NCBI GenBank assembly: GCA_031263265.1
Contig: JAISGE010000094.1
Location: 1 to 8,608, forward strand
Source of the DNA: Treponema sp.
GTDB lineage: Bacteria > Spirochaetota > Spirochaetia > Treponematales > Breznakiellaceae
DNA length: 8,608 nt
Reading direction: 5' to 3'
Every line of letters starts with the position of its first letter. Within the stretch, counting starts at the first letter, position 1. The notes under the pieces are model-generated. The model did no database searches, was not told the DNA's origin, and saw nothing but the letters and a program-made list of their open reading frames with translations. The position numbers were made by a program, and so were the translations under genes. Shown here piece by piece: positions 1 to 6,552 of the stretch.

Positions 1-2700
1 TAGAGTCGTTACGGTTTGCCAGATCCTGAAGGTCGCATTTCCTGTCAGAGCGGCGTCCGTGGGGGGCATATCCGCGGTAATCGTGAGATTTTGGGCCTTA
101 TCCATAATTGATGCGGCGATATTCGCGACAGCCTGATGGGAGGTAAGATCTTCTTCGTCCCACTTACCGTATTCTATGTCCCAGGAGGGATCCACAGCAG
201 TACCATCAAAAATGCTTTTCGCCAAAAGACCCTTGAAGTTATATTGAAAATTGGTATTTCCCCAGATAGCATGGTAGTAGAAGGGTTTTACCGTGGTGGA
301 AAATTCGTAGGATGTGGTAAACAAGGTAGCGTTATAGGTCCTTAAACGGGCGTTATCCAAGGCCGTAGGATTAGTGAATTCTTCCGCTTCTTCATTAATA
401 TAGGTATATGCCTGCCATTGGCCATTACCGGAAAACCGCAGCGCAGTGGTATAAAGGCTCGTTTCCGGCTGACTGAGGGTAAATCCTATGCTCCCGTTAC
501 TACCAAAGCTGGTTAAAATAGAAGAAACTTCCTGCCAATCAATATCTTCGCGTTCAGGCCAATTACTGGGAGAAGACCGGAATTGTAATTCCGAAGCGCC
601 GGTGGGGGTCAAGCGGTAATCAATGGCAAACTGAGGGCCTCCACTTCTGGGGACGGTAAATCGTTGGGATATGAGCGGAGGATTCAACTGGTCAAAAGGA
701 CTCGAATTAGCAGCATCGCTTTTGGATTCTTCAGGGGCTTCCCACGGGGAACGGGGACTCCCTATACCTTGGAACGGATCCGTCTCTTCGGTATCGTTCT
801 TGGACGCAGGACTGGTTTTTGGACCGCCAAGGGTTAGGGGGGTTCCGGCAATGGAGGTACTAATCGAATACAGGGTCAATTTATTGGGAAAGAAAAAGGC
901 TCGCTCAGGGGAAGTTGGAGAAGTCGCAGTTACCCGTGCAGATGTTCTCGTACTAAAAGAGAGGAAGGTACTCAAACTGGAAACTGAAAAAGAAGAGATA
1001 TAGGGGTTAAGGGCCGTAACCGTAGGGGTGATTGAACCATTGAGCCGCCATTCATAGGAGCCTAATACCGAGCTGGTACTGGTCTCCTCCTCCTCGTTGT
1101 TCCCTTTGAGCATAGTAACCCAATCCATTTCTTCGGTACGGTTCAAGAAGTCCTGGTTTACCGAAGGGTCTGCATAAAAGGGAAGGGACCATCCAAAAGA
1201 ACCGTATTTCCCGGACAAAGAACCCCTGGTATTCAACCGGTACCGAAAGGGTATCTCCTTAGAAAAAACATAGGCATGGTTCCATTCATCTGAGCCGTCC
1301 TGGGCAAAGGGGGAATATCCTGAACTCGGGTGATAGATCGTGCGGGTAAGCCCCATACCCGCGGAAAGATCCATACCCCCAAAAATACCTTTTCGGGGAA
1401 GGATCAATTCGGTTCCCAAGTAAAGGCCTAAATTCGCATACGCGTCAAACAACACTGAAAGCTTCGTATCATTGGGGTCCCGGGATTTACGCCCGGTACT
1501 GCGCAGGAAGAGACCTTGCCGGGTTTTTTCCATATCTGCATTATTTCCCAATATCTTGGAGATGGAACTTTCCGATGAGGTGTTGATCTTGGGCCGGCCC
1601 AAGATATAGGTAGTGGTCTGCACGAACTGCCCCTCCCGGGACCGGGTACCGATGACCGGATGAAAGATGATTTCGTCTGCAGGAAAATAAAAAAAGGGGA
1701 TATACAACAACGGTATTTCCCCTACTTTCAAGACCGCACTTAACACCGCCCAATCAGAACCAGGTAAGAGCCAGAGCTTATAAGCATTGAGGGACCAGAG
1801 GGCTTCGGGGTTCTTGCCGTTTGAAACAGTCGCATCGGTCATAATGGTTACCTCTTCATCACTGCGAGAAATGAGGGTTCCTGCAAACTGATACGCGGTT
1901 TGATTCTCGGTGATGGACCGTTCGGTTATGCCCTCCACAAAAACAGTGGACCAATTATCCAGATTCACCGTAATAGATTGGCCCTTAAAAGTCTCGATAG
2001 TATCCCCGTCTTCTTTTCTGTATTCCACTCCTCCTGAAGCGTTCATCAGGTTACGGGTTCGGTTGTAGAGGATTTCCCCCGCGGTAATCCTATGTACCAC
2101 TTCTCCGTCTTTAAGGCTGACAACTACGTTTCCCCGCAACCGGGCATATTCTTCATCCACCACTTCCAAGGTAAAATATTCGGTACTCCTGGCAGATTCA
2201 ATGGTAATAACGGTTTGTTTTTTGGGTTTCTCGGTAGTGGAATCAACGGCTTCTGATTGAACAGAGGGGGGGGGAATCATAAAGTAGCTCCGGAGCCGGT
2301 CGGCCAGCGCCTCTTTGGTTCCCCCTTCGCTTAAACCCAGGATCCGGCACCACGCGGCAAGTTCCGCTAAGGTAGAGGTCTTAATATCCAGTTCCAGGAT
2401 CTTCTGTTCAGGGCTTTGCTCAGGGACTTGCGGTTCCTCCACGTTATCAGGCGCTTCATCAGTATCAGGGGCCTCGGTAGTATCAGGCATTTCTCCCACG
2501 GGTGCTTCAGATGCGATCGGGGAAGGGATCTCCTCCTGAGCATACAAGACTTGGTTAAATCCGCTGAACAAGAGAAGCCCAATACATACCATCCAGAGAA
2601 CCTGGAAAAGAAAAGGGGAACCCCTTTTTCCGTGGTTCTGTTCCCTCAATGGAACCGAATTACTACCCGCTACACCCCATACCACCCCGCCAGTGCTCAC
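1..2700 (-). CDS. lptD: LptD-like outer-membrane LPS-assembly/OstA family protein, C-terminus beyond window
   Basis: The minus-strand frame is open from 2712 to the left edge without a stop, about 900 codons, so the gene is partial at its 3' end. Numbered from a GTG at 2700, it shows: a basic n-region with KRG near residue 25; a hydrophobic core at about 30-50; a likely signal-peptidase site after VLYA (54); an acidic Pro/Glu/Asp linker (56-98); a SAP-like motif (102-140); an OstA/LptA-like beta domain (about 160-300); and an LptD signature with IPLLYIPFFYFPADE followed by HPVIGTRSREGQFVQTTTY (about 328-364). A long Ser/Thr/aromatic-rich stretch typical of a beta-barrel follows. LptD family proteins insert lipid or glycolipid into the outer leaflet; the treponemal substrate is uncertain. 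The start is ambiguous: GTG 2700 overlaps the upstream stop as GTGA, but GTG 2685, TTG 2649 (best signal-peptide n-region) and ATG 2592 are possible. ATG 2592 would remove the basic n-region. A run of nine C codes for three prolines after the SAP motif. Confidence 0.82.
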   Translation of the reverse strand, partial: MSTGGVVWGVAGSNSVPLREQNHGKRGSPFLFQVLWMVCIGLLLFSGFNQVLYAQEEIPSPIASEAPVGEMPDTTEAPDTDEAPDNVEEPQVPEQSPEQKILELDIKTSTLAELAAWCRILGLSEGGTKEALADRLRSYFMIPPPSVQSEAVDSTTEKPKKQTVITIESARSTEYFTLEVVDEEYARLRGNVVVSLKDGEVVHRITAGEILYNRTRNLMNASGGVEYRKEDGDTIETFKGQSITVNLDNWSTVFVEGITERSITENQTAYQFAGTLISRSDEEVTIMTDATVSNGKNPEALWSLNAYKLWLLPGSDWAVLSAVLKVGEIPLLYIPFFYFPADEIIFHPVIGTRSREGQFVQTTTYILGRPKINTSSESSISKILGNNADMEKTRQGLFLRSTGRKSRDPNDTKLSVLFDAYANLGLYLGTELILPRKGIFGGMDLSAGMGLTRTIYHPSSGYSPFAQDGSDEWNHAYVFSKEIPFRYRLNTRGSLSGKYGSFGWSLPFYADPSVNQDFLNRTEEMDWVTMLKGNNEEEETSTSSVLGSYEWRLNGSITPTVTALNPYISSFSVSSLSTFLSFSTRTSARVTATSPTSPERAFFFPNKLTLYSISTSIAGTPLTLGGPKTSPASKNDTEETDPFQGIGSPRSPWEAPEESKSDAANSSPFDQLNPPLISQRFTVPRSGGPQFAIDYRLTPTGASELQFRSSPSNWPEREDIDWQEVSSILTSFGSNGSIGFTLSQPETSLYTTALRFSGNGQWQAYTYINEEAEEFTNPTALDNARLRTYNATLFTTSYEFSTTVKPFYYHAIWGNTNFQYNFKGLLAKSIFDGTAVDPSWDIEYGKWDEEDLTSHQAVANIAASIMDKAQNLTITADMPPTDAALTGNATFRIWQTVTTL
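2281..2397 (-). other. SAP-like helix-extended-helix motif inside the LptD-like protein
   Basis: The codons here read LELDIKTSTLAELAAWCR followed by ILGLSEGGTKEALADRLRSYF. That is the SAP/HeH pattern: a first helix (STLAELAAWCRILGL), a turn with Gly and Thr-Lys, and a second helix (KEALADRLRSYF). It lies between the acidic linker and the OstA-like domain, so it would be in the periplasm if the signal peptide is real. SAP motifs usually bind nucleic acid in the cytoplasm or nucleus, so its role here is unknown. It is assigned by eye from the pattern only. Confidence 0.6.
2611..2628. repeat. Palindrome AAAAGGGG-AA-CCCCTTTT near the lptD start
   Basis: An 18-bp inverted repeat with 8-bp arms and a 2-bp centre; as RNA it would fold as a 7-bp stem with a 4-nt loop. 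It is followed by one more T on the plus strand and by CTTTT on the minus strand. If lptD starts upstream, it lies within the signal-peptide n-region codons (GKRGSPF). If lptD starts at ATG 2592, it lies in the leader and could act as an attenuator or weak terminator between the 38-aa ORF and lptD. Confidence 0.5.
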
Positions 2701-2813
2701 TCCCCAGCAAGGTCAAAGGGTCCCGCAGGGGCTACTTGTTCCCCGGCTCGTCCCCTGCCGCTGAGTTTCCGGACCGCCTCTTCAGCCCTTTGGATAATTG
2801 CTTCATACGTCAT
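2697..2813 (-). CDS. Small 38-aa hypothetical protein between uvrA and lptD
   Basis: ATG at 2813 opens a 38-codon frame ending in TGA at 2699-2697. The product begins MTYEAIIQRAEEAVRKLSGR, a charged amphipathic helix, and ends in a Gly/Pro-rich tail with PAGPFDLAGE. It has no signal peptide or membrane segment, and I do not recognise a family. A strong AGGAGG lies 5 nt before the ATG (2819-2824), one of the best ribosome-binding sites in the window. The frame begins 34 nt after the uvrA stop. Its stop overlaps a possible GTG start of the LptD-like gene (GTGA), so it may be a real small protein or a leader that couples translation of lptD to uvrA. Confidence 0.5.
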   Translation of the reverse strand: MTYEAIIQRAEEAVRKLSGRGRAGEQVAPAGPFDLAGE

Positions 2814-2818
2814 AGTTA

Positions 2819-2824
2819 CCTCCT
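2819..2824 (-). promoter_or_regulatory. Strong Shine-Dalgarno AGGAGG before the 38-aa ORF
   Basis: The minus strand reads AGGAGG, then TAACT, then ATG. The match to the anti-Shine-Dalgarno is complete with a 5-nt spacer. It is the main evidence that ribosomes start at 2813 rather than only at the downstream lptD candidates. Confidence 0.65.
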
Positions 2825-2847
2825 TTTTCCTTTTCTTATACGTTACG

Positions 2848-5709
2848 TTATGTCATTTTTGTGTTCAGTCTCCGCCGATCCAGCATTTCCTTGATGTACC
2901 GGCCGGTGTAGGAGCCGGTATGGGCAGCCACGGCTTCAGGAGTACCGGTAACCACCAATTCCCCGCCCCGGTCTCCCCCTTCTGGGCCTAAGTCAATGAG
3001 GTGATCCGCCTGTAAAAGCACATCCAGGTTATGTTCAATCATAAGTACCGTATTGCCCTGATCCACCAGGCGCTGAATCACCGCCATGAGCTGTTTTACA
3101 TCCGCAAAATGAAGCCCGGTGGTGGGTTCGTCCAGCATATAGAGGGTCTTACCGGTGGAACGCTTGGAGAGTTCCAGGGCGAGCTTCACCCGCTGGGCTT
3201 CACCACCGGAAAGCGTAAGGGCTGATTGGCCGAGCTTGACGTAGCCCAGCCCCACCGAGAGAAGGGTGCTCATCTTTCGGGCAATGTGGGGTATATGGCT
3301 AAAGAAGTCCGCAGCCTCCTCAATGGTCATGTCCAGCACATCCGCAATGTTCTTAGCTTTATACCGGATTTCCAGGGTTTCCTGATTAAAGCGCCGGCCA
3401 TGACACACATCACAGATAATGTACACATCCGGCAGGAAATTCATCTCGATCTTGATGGTTCCGTCTCCCTGACAGTTCTCGCATCTTCCCCCTCGAACAT
3501 TAAAGGAAAAGCGGCCGCTCTTGTAACCCCGCACTTTTGCATCCGGGAGGCTGGCAAAGAGGTCCCGGATCCCTGAAAATACCCCCACATAGGTGGCTGG
3601 GTTTGATCGGGGAGTCCGGCCAATGGGACTTTGATCAATGTCGATCACCTTATCAATCCACTGCGCTCCTTCGAGCTTTTTATAGGCCCCTTCCGGGCGG
3701 CTGGTATGCTGTATCAGGTTTGCCAGGGCAGGGTAGAGTACATCCGAAAGAAGGGTTGATTTCCCCGAGCCTGATACCCCGGTGATGCAGGTGAAGACCC
3801 CGAGGGGTATGGCTACATCGATCCCTTTTAGATTATGCTCCTTAACCCCGGTGATGCGTAAAAAGGTCCCCTTTCCCTGCCGGCGTTCCCCCGGGATGTC
3901 CATGGTGAGCTTCCCTGCCAAGTATTGTCCGGTGAGGCTCTCCTGAATCTGCATAAGTTCCTGAGGGCTTCCCTGGCCCACCACCGCGCCGCCGTGGACT
4001 CCGGCGCCTGGCCCTAAGTCCACGATATAATCCGCGGTCCTGAGGGTCTGTTCATCGTGTTCTACCACGATAAGGGTGTTCCCCAGGTTCCGCAGGTACA
4101 AGAGGGTATCAATGAGCCGCTGGTTATCTCGCTGGTGCAGGCCGATGGAAGGCTCATCCAGGATGTAGAGCACCCCCACCAGGCTTGAACCTATCTGGGT
4201 TGCCAGCCGGATCCGTTGGGCCTCTCCCCCTGAAAGGGTCGCGGCCTTACGTTCCAGGGTGAGGTACTCAAGGCCCACGTTCTTCATAAACCCGAGCCGG
4301 GCGCGGATCTCCTTTAATATCTGGGAGGCTATCTGTTTTTCCGTTTCGCTGAACGTAACCGCATCGAAAAAAGCCAGGGAATCAGCTACCGAAAGGCTGC
4401 TCAAGTCCCAGATATTGAGGGCCTGTGCTCCCCCCACCGTTACCCCCAGGACCTCAGGTTTCAGCCGCTTGCCTCCACATGCCTCACAAGGCTTCTGACT
4501 CATAAACTTTTCAAGCCATTCTTTGATCCCTGGGGACTGGGTTTCCAGGTAACGGCGTTTCAGGTCTTCCAGCACTCCGGGAAACTTCATGCGGTACTCG
4601 AAGCGGCCGGTCTTTTCCCGGTTCTCGTAGCTTATATCGATTTCTTCCTTGCTGCCGTGGAGGATCGCCTCCAGAACCTTCTTGGGAAGCTCTTTCAAGG
4701 GGGTGTCTAGGCTAAACTGGTAATGCCGGGCAAGGCTCTCAAAACGGCTGCGGTGCCATGCGGACTCTGGGTTATAAGGCACCACCCCTCCTTGGTTAAA
4801 GGAAAGGGAGCGGTCGGGGATCACCAAGTGGGGGTCAAATTCCAGTTTTGCGCCCAAGCCCGAACAGGCAGGACAGGCCCCAAAGGGGTTGTTGAAAGAG
4901 AACAGCCGCGGTTGGAGTTCGGGGATGGAGATACCGCAGTCAGGGCAGGCATTTTTCTGACTAAAGAAACGTTCCTCTTCCCCCCCCTCGTGTTGGACAA
5001 GCAGCAGGAGGATCCCATCCGCGGCTTGAAGCGCGGCCTCCACGGATTCTGCAAGCCGGGAACGGATATCCTTGCCAATCACCAGCCTATCCACCACGAT
5101 CTCAATGGTATGCTTCTTCTGTTTATCCAGCTTAATGGGAGGACCATCGTCGAAGTTCACCATAAGCCCGTCTATCCGTGCCCGGGCAAAGCCTGCCTTG
5201 CGCGCGTCTTCGAGGATCTTCTGGTGTTCCCCTTTCTTGCCCCGGATTACCGGAGACAAGAGCTGAATCCGGGTACCTGGTTCCAAGGTGAGGATCGTGG
5301 CGATGATCTGGTCCACAGGCTGCTCACGGATGACTCTCCCGCATTGGGGACAGTGGGGTACTCCGATCCGCGCGTAGAGCAGCCGGTAATAATCGTAAAT
5401 CTCCGTAACCGTTCCTACGGTGGAACGGGGGTTGCGGTGAGTGGTTTTCTGTTCTATGGAAATAGCCGGGGAAAGCCCCTCGATATAGTCCAGGTCGGGC
5501 TTATCCATACGACCCAGGAATTGCCGGGCATAGGCTGAAAGACTTTCCACGTAGCGCCGCTGCCCTTCCGCGAAGATGGTATCGAAGGCTAGAGAACTTT
5601 TACCTGACCCTGAAAGGCCAGAGATAACGATGAGTTTATCCCGGGGTAGATCAAGGTCGATATTTTTTAAGTTGTGCTCCCGAGCGCCTCTGATAACGAG
5701 TTTATCCAT
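2848..5709 (-). CDS. uvrA: UvrA, excinuclease ABC subunit A
   Basis: UvrA is the damage-sensing ATPase of nucleotide excision repair; as a dimer it loads UvrB at DNA lesions. From ATG 5709 the product is 953 aa, close to the usual 940-950. Seen in order: Walker A GLSGSGKSS (31-39); CPQCG (120-124); an insertion region with the Zn module CPDCG...CPAC (255-282); CEACGGKR (408-415); signature TLSGGEAQR (491-499) with ILDEPSIGLH (516-525); a second Walker A GVSGSGKST (644-652); a second Zn module CENCQGDG...CDVCHGRR (743-773); and TLSGGEAQR (832-840) with MLDEPTTGLH (858-867). All ATPase and zinc motifs look intact. The frame is open upstream to an ATG at 5832, but the UvrA family begins at MDKLVIRGAREHNL, and a likely -10 box overlaps 5832, so 5709 is preferred. 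It is the first gene of a leftward unit with the 38-aa ORF and lptD. Confidence 0.97.
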   Translation of the reverse strand: MDKLVIRGAREHNLKNIDLDLPRDKLIVISGLSGSGKSSLAFDTIFAEGQRRYVESLSAYARQFLGRMDKPDLDYIEGLSPAISIEQKTTHRNPRSTVGTVTEIYDYYRLLYARIGVPHCPQCGRVIREQPVDQIIATILTLEPGTRIQLLSPVIRGKKGEHQKILEDARKAGFARARIDGLMVNFDDGPPIKLDKQKKHTIEIVVDRLVIGKDIRSRLAESVEAALQAADGILLLLVQHEGGEEERFFSQKNACPDCGISIPELQPRLFSFNNPFGACPACSGLGAKLEFDPHLVIPDRSLSFNQGGVVPYNPESAWHRSRFESLARHYQFSLDTPLKELPKKVLEAILHGSKEEIDISYENREKTGRFEYRMKFPGVLEDLKRRYLETQSPGIKEWLEKFMSQKPCEACGGKRLKPEVLGVTVGGAQALNIWDLSSLSVADSLAFFDAVTFSETEKQIASQILKEIRARLGFMKNVGLEYLTLERKAATLSGGEAQRIRLATQIGSSLVGVLYILDEPSIGLHQRDNQRLIDTLLYLRNLGNTLIVVEHDEQTLRTADYIVDLGPGAGVHGGAVVGQGSPQELMQIQESLTGQYLAGKLTMDIPGERRQGKGTFLRITGVKEHNLKGIDVAIPLGVFTCITGVSGSGKSTLLSDVLYPALANLIQHTSRPEGAYKKLEGAQWIDKVIDIDQSPIGRTPRSNPATYVGVFSGIRDLFASLPDAKVRGYKSGRFSFNVRGGRCENCQGDGTIKIEMNFLPDVYIICDVCHGRRFNQETLEIRYKAKNIADVLDMTIEEAADFFSHIPHIARKMSTLLSVGLGYVKLGQSALTLSGGEAQRVKLALELSKRSTGKTLYMLDEPTTGLHFADVKQLMAVIQRLVDQGNTVLMIEHNLDVLLQADHLIDLGPEGGDRGGELVVTGTPEAVAAHTGSYTGRYIKEMLDRRRLNTKMT

Positions 5710-5713
5710 AAGG

Positions 5714-5739
5714 CTACAGCATATCGGGAAGGGCCTCCT
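5714..5739 (-). promoter_or_regulatory. Shine-Dalgarno plus two-codon mini-ORF in the uvrA leader
   Basis: On the minus strand an AGGAGG (5739-5734) is followed 11 nt later by ATG CTG TAG (5722-5714). The uvrA ATG comes 4 nt after this stop. AGGAGG is 24 nt from the uvrA start, too far to serve it directly, and no other good Shine-Dalgarno lies before 5709. Reinitiation after the mini-ORF is one reading; chance is another. Confidence 0.35.
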
Positions 5740-5830
5740 AAGACAAGCAGGCCAGCACGGGTCGGCAATGCTCAGTTTAAAATTTTTTGACTTATGAACA
5801 ACTAAACCACCAATGAATAAACAGGATAAC

Positions 5831-5857
5831 ATTGTACGCCTTATGCTAAAATGTCAA
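5831..5857 (-). promoter_or_regulatory. Candidate sigma-70 promoter of uvrA
   Basis: The minus strand has TTGACA (5857-5852), a 15-bp spacer and TACAAT (5836-5831). Both hexamers are good, but the spacer is shorter than the usual 16-18. Transcription would start near 5824, giving a leader of about 115 nt before ATG 5709. No LexA-type palindrome was recognised beside it. Confidence 0.45.
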
Positions 5858-5901
5858 TATTGAGTTTTTTTGTGTTTATCCTGATTTCCGCCTAAACAGT
5901 G

Positions 5902-5930
5902 TTGACATGGTTTTTTGTCTCTGCTATATT
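5902..5930 (+). promoter_or_regulatory. Near-consensus sigma-70 promoter of the flavodoxin/ABC operon
   Basis: TTGACA (5902-5907), a 17-bp spacer and TATATT (5925-5930) give a perfect -35, an optimal spacer and a -10 one base from consensus. The start site would fall near 5937, leaving a leader of about 43 nt before ATG 5980. A strong core promoter overlapped by a palindrome is typical of a repressed gene that is expressed strongly when released. Confidence 0.8.
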
Positions 5931-5939
5931 AGTCTAATA
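5927..5939 (+). promoter_or_regulatory. 13-bp perfect palindrome over the -10 box, likely repressor operator
   Basis: TATTAG-T-CTAATA is a perfect inverted repeat with 6-bp arms around one central base. It covers four bases of the -10 hexamer and the expected start site. The TTAG/CTAA half-sites recall DtxR/MntR-type metal-repressor boxes, and the operon looks like iron or heme acquisition. The identity of the regulator is inferred; only the palindrome is directly seen. Confidence 0.55.
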
Positions 5940-5944
5940 AAACA

Positions 5945-5964
5945 TAGTTATATGATACTAACTA
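5945..5964 (+). repeat. Inverted repeat TAGTTA-N8-TAACTA in the operon leader
   Basis: TAGTTA (5945-5950) and TAACTA (5959-5964) are exact reverse complements separated by 8 bp, between the expected transcription start and the Shine-Dalgarno of the flavodoxin gene. It could be a second operator site, since TAGT/ACTA echoes the promoter palindrome, or a weak hairpin near the ribosome-binding site. The region is AT-rich, so chance is possible. Confidence 0.35.
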
Positions 5965-5979
5965 AAAGGAAAATTTTTT

Positions 5980-6552
5980 ATGAACGGTGCGGATAACCGG
6001 AACAATACAACAGGCGGCCTTATCGTCTATTCCAGCAAGACCGGGAATACCCGGAAACTGGCCGAGGGTATTCACCGGGGTCTGACGGAAGCCCTGGGCG
6101 CGGTACGGATAGCCACGGTTGAAGAAAACCCTGATCCCACGGGGGCGGACTGGCTCCTTGTTGGTTTTTGGGCGGATCAGGGGAATGCGGATCAGAAGGC
6201 GCTGAACTATCTGAAATCCCTGGAGGGCTGCAGGATCGGCCTTTTCGGAACTATGGGGGCGTACCCGGATTCGGAGCACGCGAGGGATATACGCAAAGGA
6301 GTGCAGGATCTGGTTGGAGAAAAGAACACCGTTCTGGGCTGTTTTTTATGCCAGGGCAAAATCGATCCCGCCCTGACCGAGCGTTTCAAGAGCCTGCCGG
6401 CGGACAATCCCCACGCCATGACGCCGGAACGGATGGAGCGCCACCTGGAAGCAGCCAAACATCCCGATGAAAAGGACCTGGAGGCCGCTGTTACCGCCTG
6501 CCTTTCCATGGTCAAGACCGTTTCATCGGTTCTATCGGGGGTCGCGAGTTGA
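5980..6552 (+). CDS. Flavodoxin family protein, BilS-like
   Basis: This 190-aa protein has a single flavodoxin fold. GGLIVYSSKTGNTRKLAEGI (12-31) is beta-strand 1 plus the FMN phosphate-binding loop. Then come DWLLVGFWADQGNADQKALN (57-76), the second FMN loop FGTMGAYP (89-96), and the distinctive C-terminal part CFLCQGKIDP (121-130), MTPERMERHLEAAKHPDEKDL (147-167). That tail matches, from memory, the flavodoxins named BilS that accompany anaerobic tetrapyrrole reduction. Such proteins carry electrons on FMN in the cytoplasm. A plausible partner is the radical-SAM heme enzyme at the end of the operon, as flavodoxins donate electrons to ChuW. ATG 5980 follows AAAAGGA with a 9-nt spacer. It is the first gene, and its stop overlaps the permease start (TTGA). 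The flavodoxin call is sure; the exact subfamily is fairly sure. Confidence 0.88.
   Translation: MNGADNRNNTTGGLIVYSSKTGNTRKLAEGIHRGLTEALGAVRIATVEENPDPTGADWLLVGFWADQGNADQKALNYLKSLEGCRIGLFGTMGAYPDSEHARDIRKGVQDLVGEKNTVLGCFLCQGKIDPALTERFKSLPADNPHAMTPERMERHLEAAKHPDEKDLEAAVTACLSMVKTVSSVLSGVAS

Noticed and set aside
671..1003. 110-codon plus-strand ORF
   Set aside because: It is antisense to the continuous LptD-like barrel frame, with composition set by that gene.
2435..2500. Tandem repeat in the lptD linker (TCAG/GGCGCTTC-like units)
   Set aside because: The units are imperfect and short; they reflect a low-complexity APDT-type acidic linker rather than a true tandem repeat array.
2416..2991. 191-codon plus-strand ORF
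   Set aside because: It crosses lptD, the 38-aa ORF and the end of uvrA on the opposite strand, with no ribosome-binding site and no recognisable domain.
4980..4987. C8 run (G8 on the coding strand) in uvrA as a phase switch
   Set aside because: Eight bases are short for slippage, the codons (E-G-G-E) fit the insertion region, and uvrA is a housekeeping gene; chance is more likely.
4723..5538. 271-codon plus-strand ORF
   Set aside because: It is fully antisense to the intact conserved uvrA and its protein resembles nothing; it results from codon bias of the minus-strand gene.
5710..5832. N-terminal extension of UvrA to ATG 5832
   Set aside because: The extra 41 residues are not UvrA-like, the Cys-rich stretch is unusual, and a probable -10 box overlaps 5832.
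5840..5979. LexA box or cobalamin riboswitch in the divergent region
   Set aside because: No LexA-type dyad was found near the uvrA promoter, and the operon leader of about 43 nt is too short for a cobalamin riboswitch.
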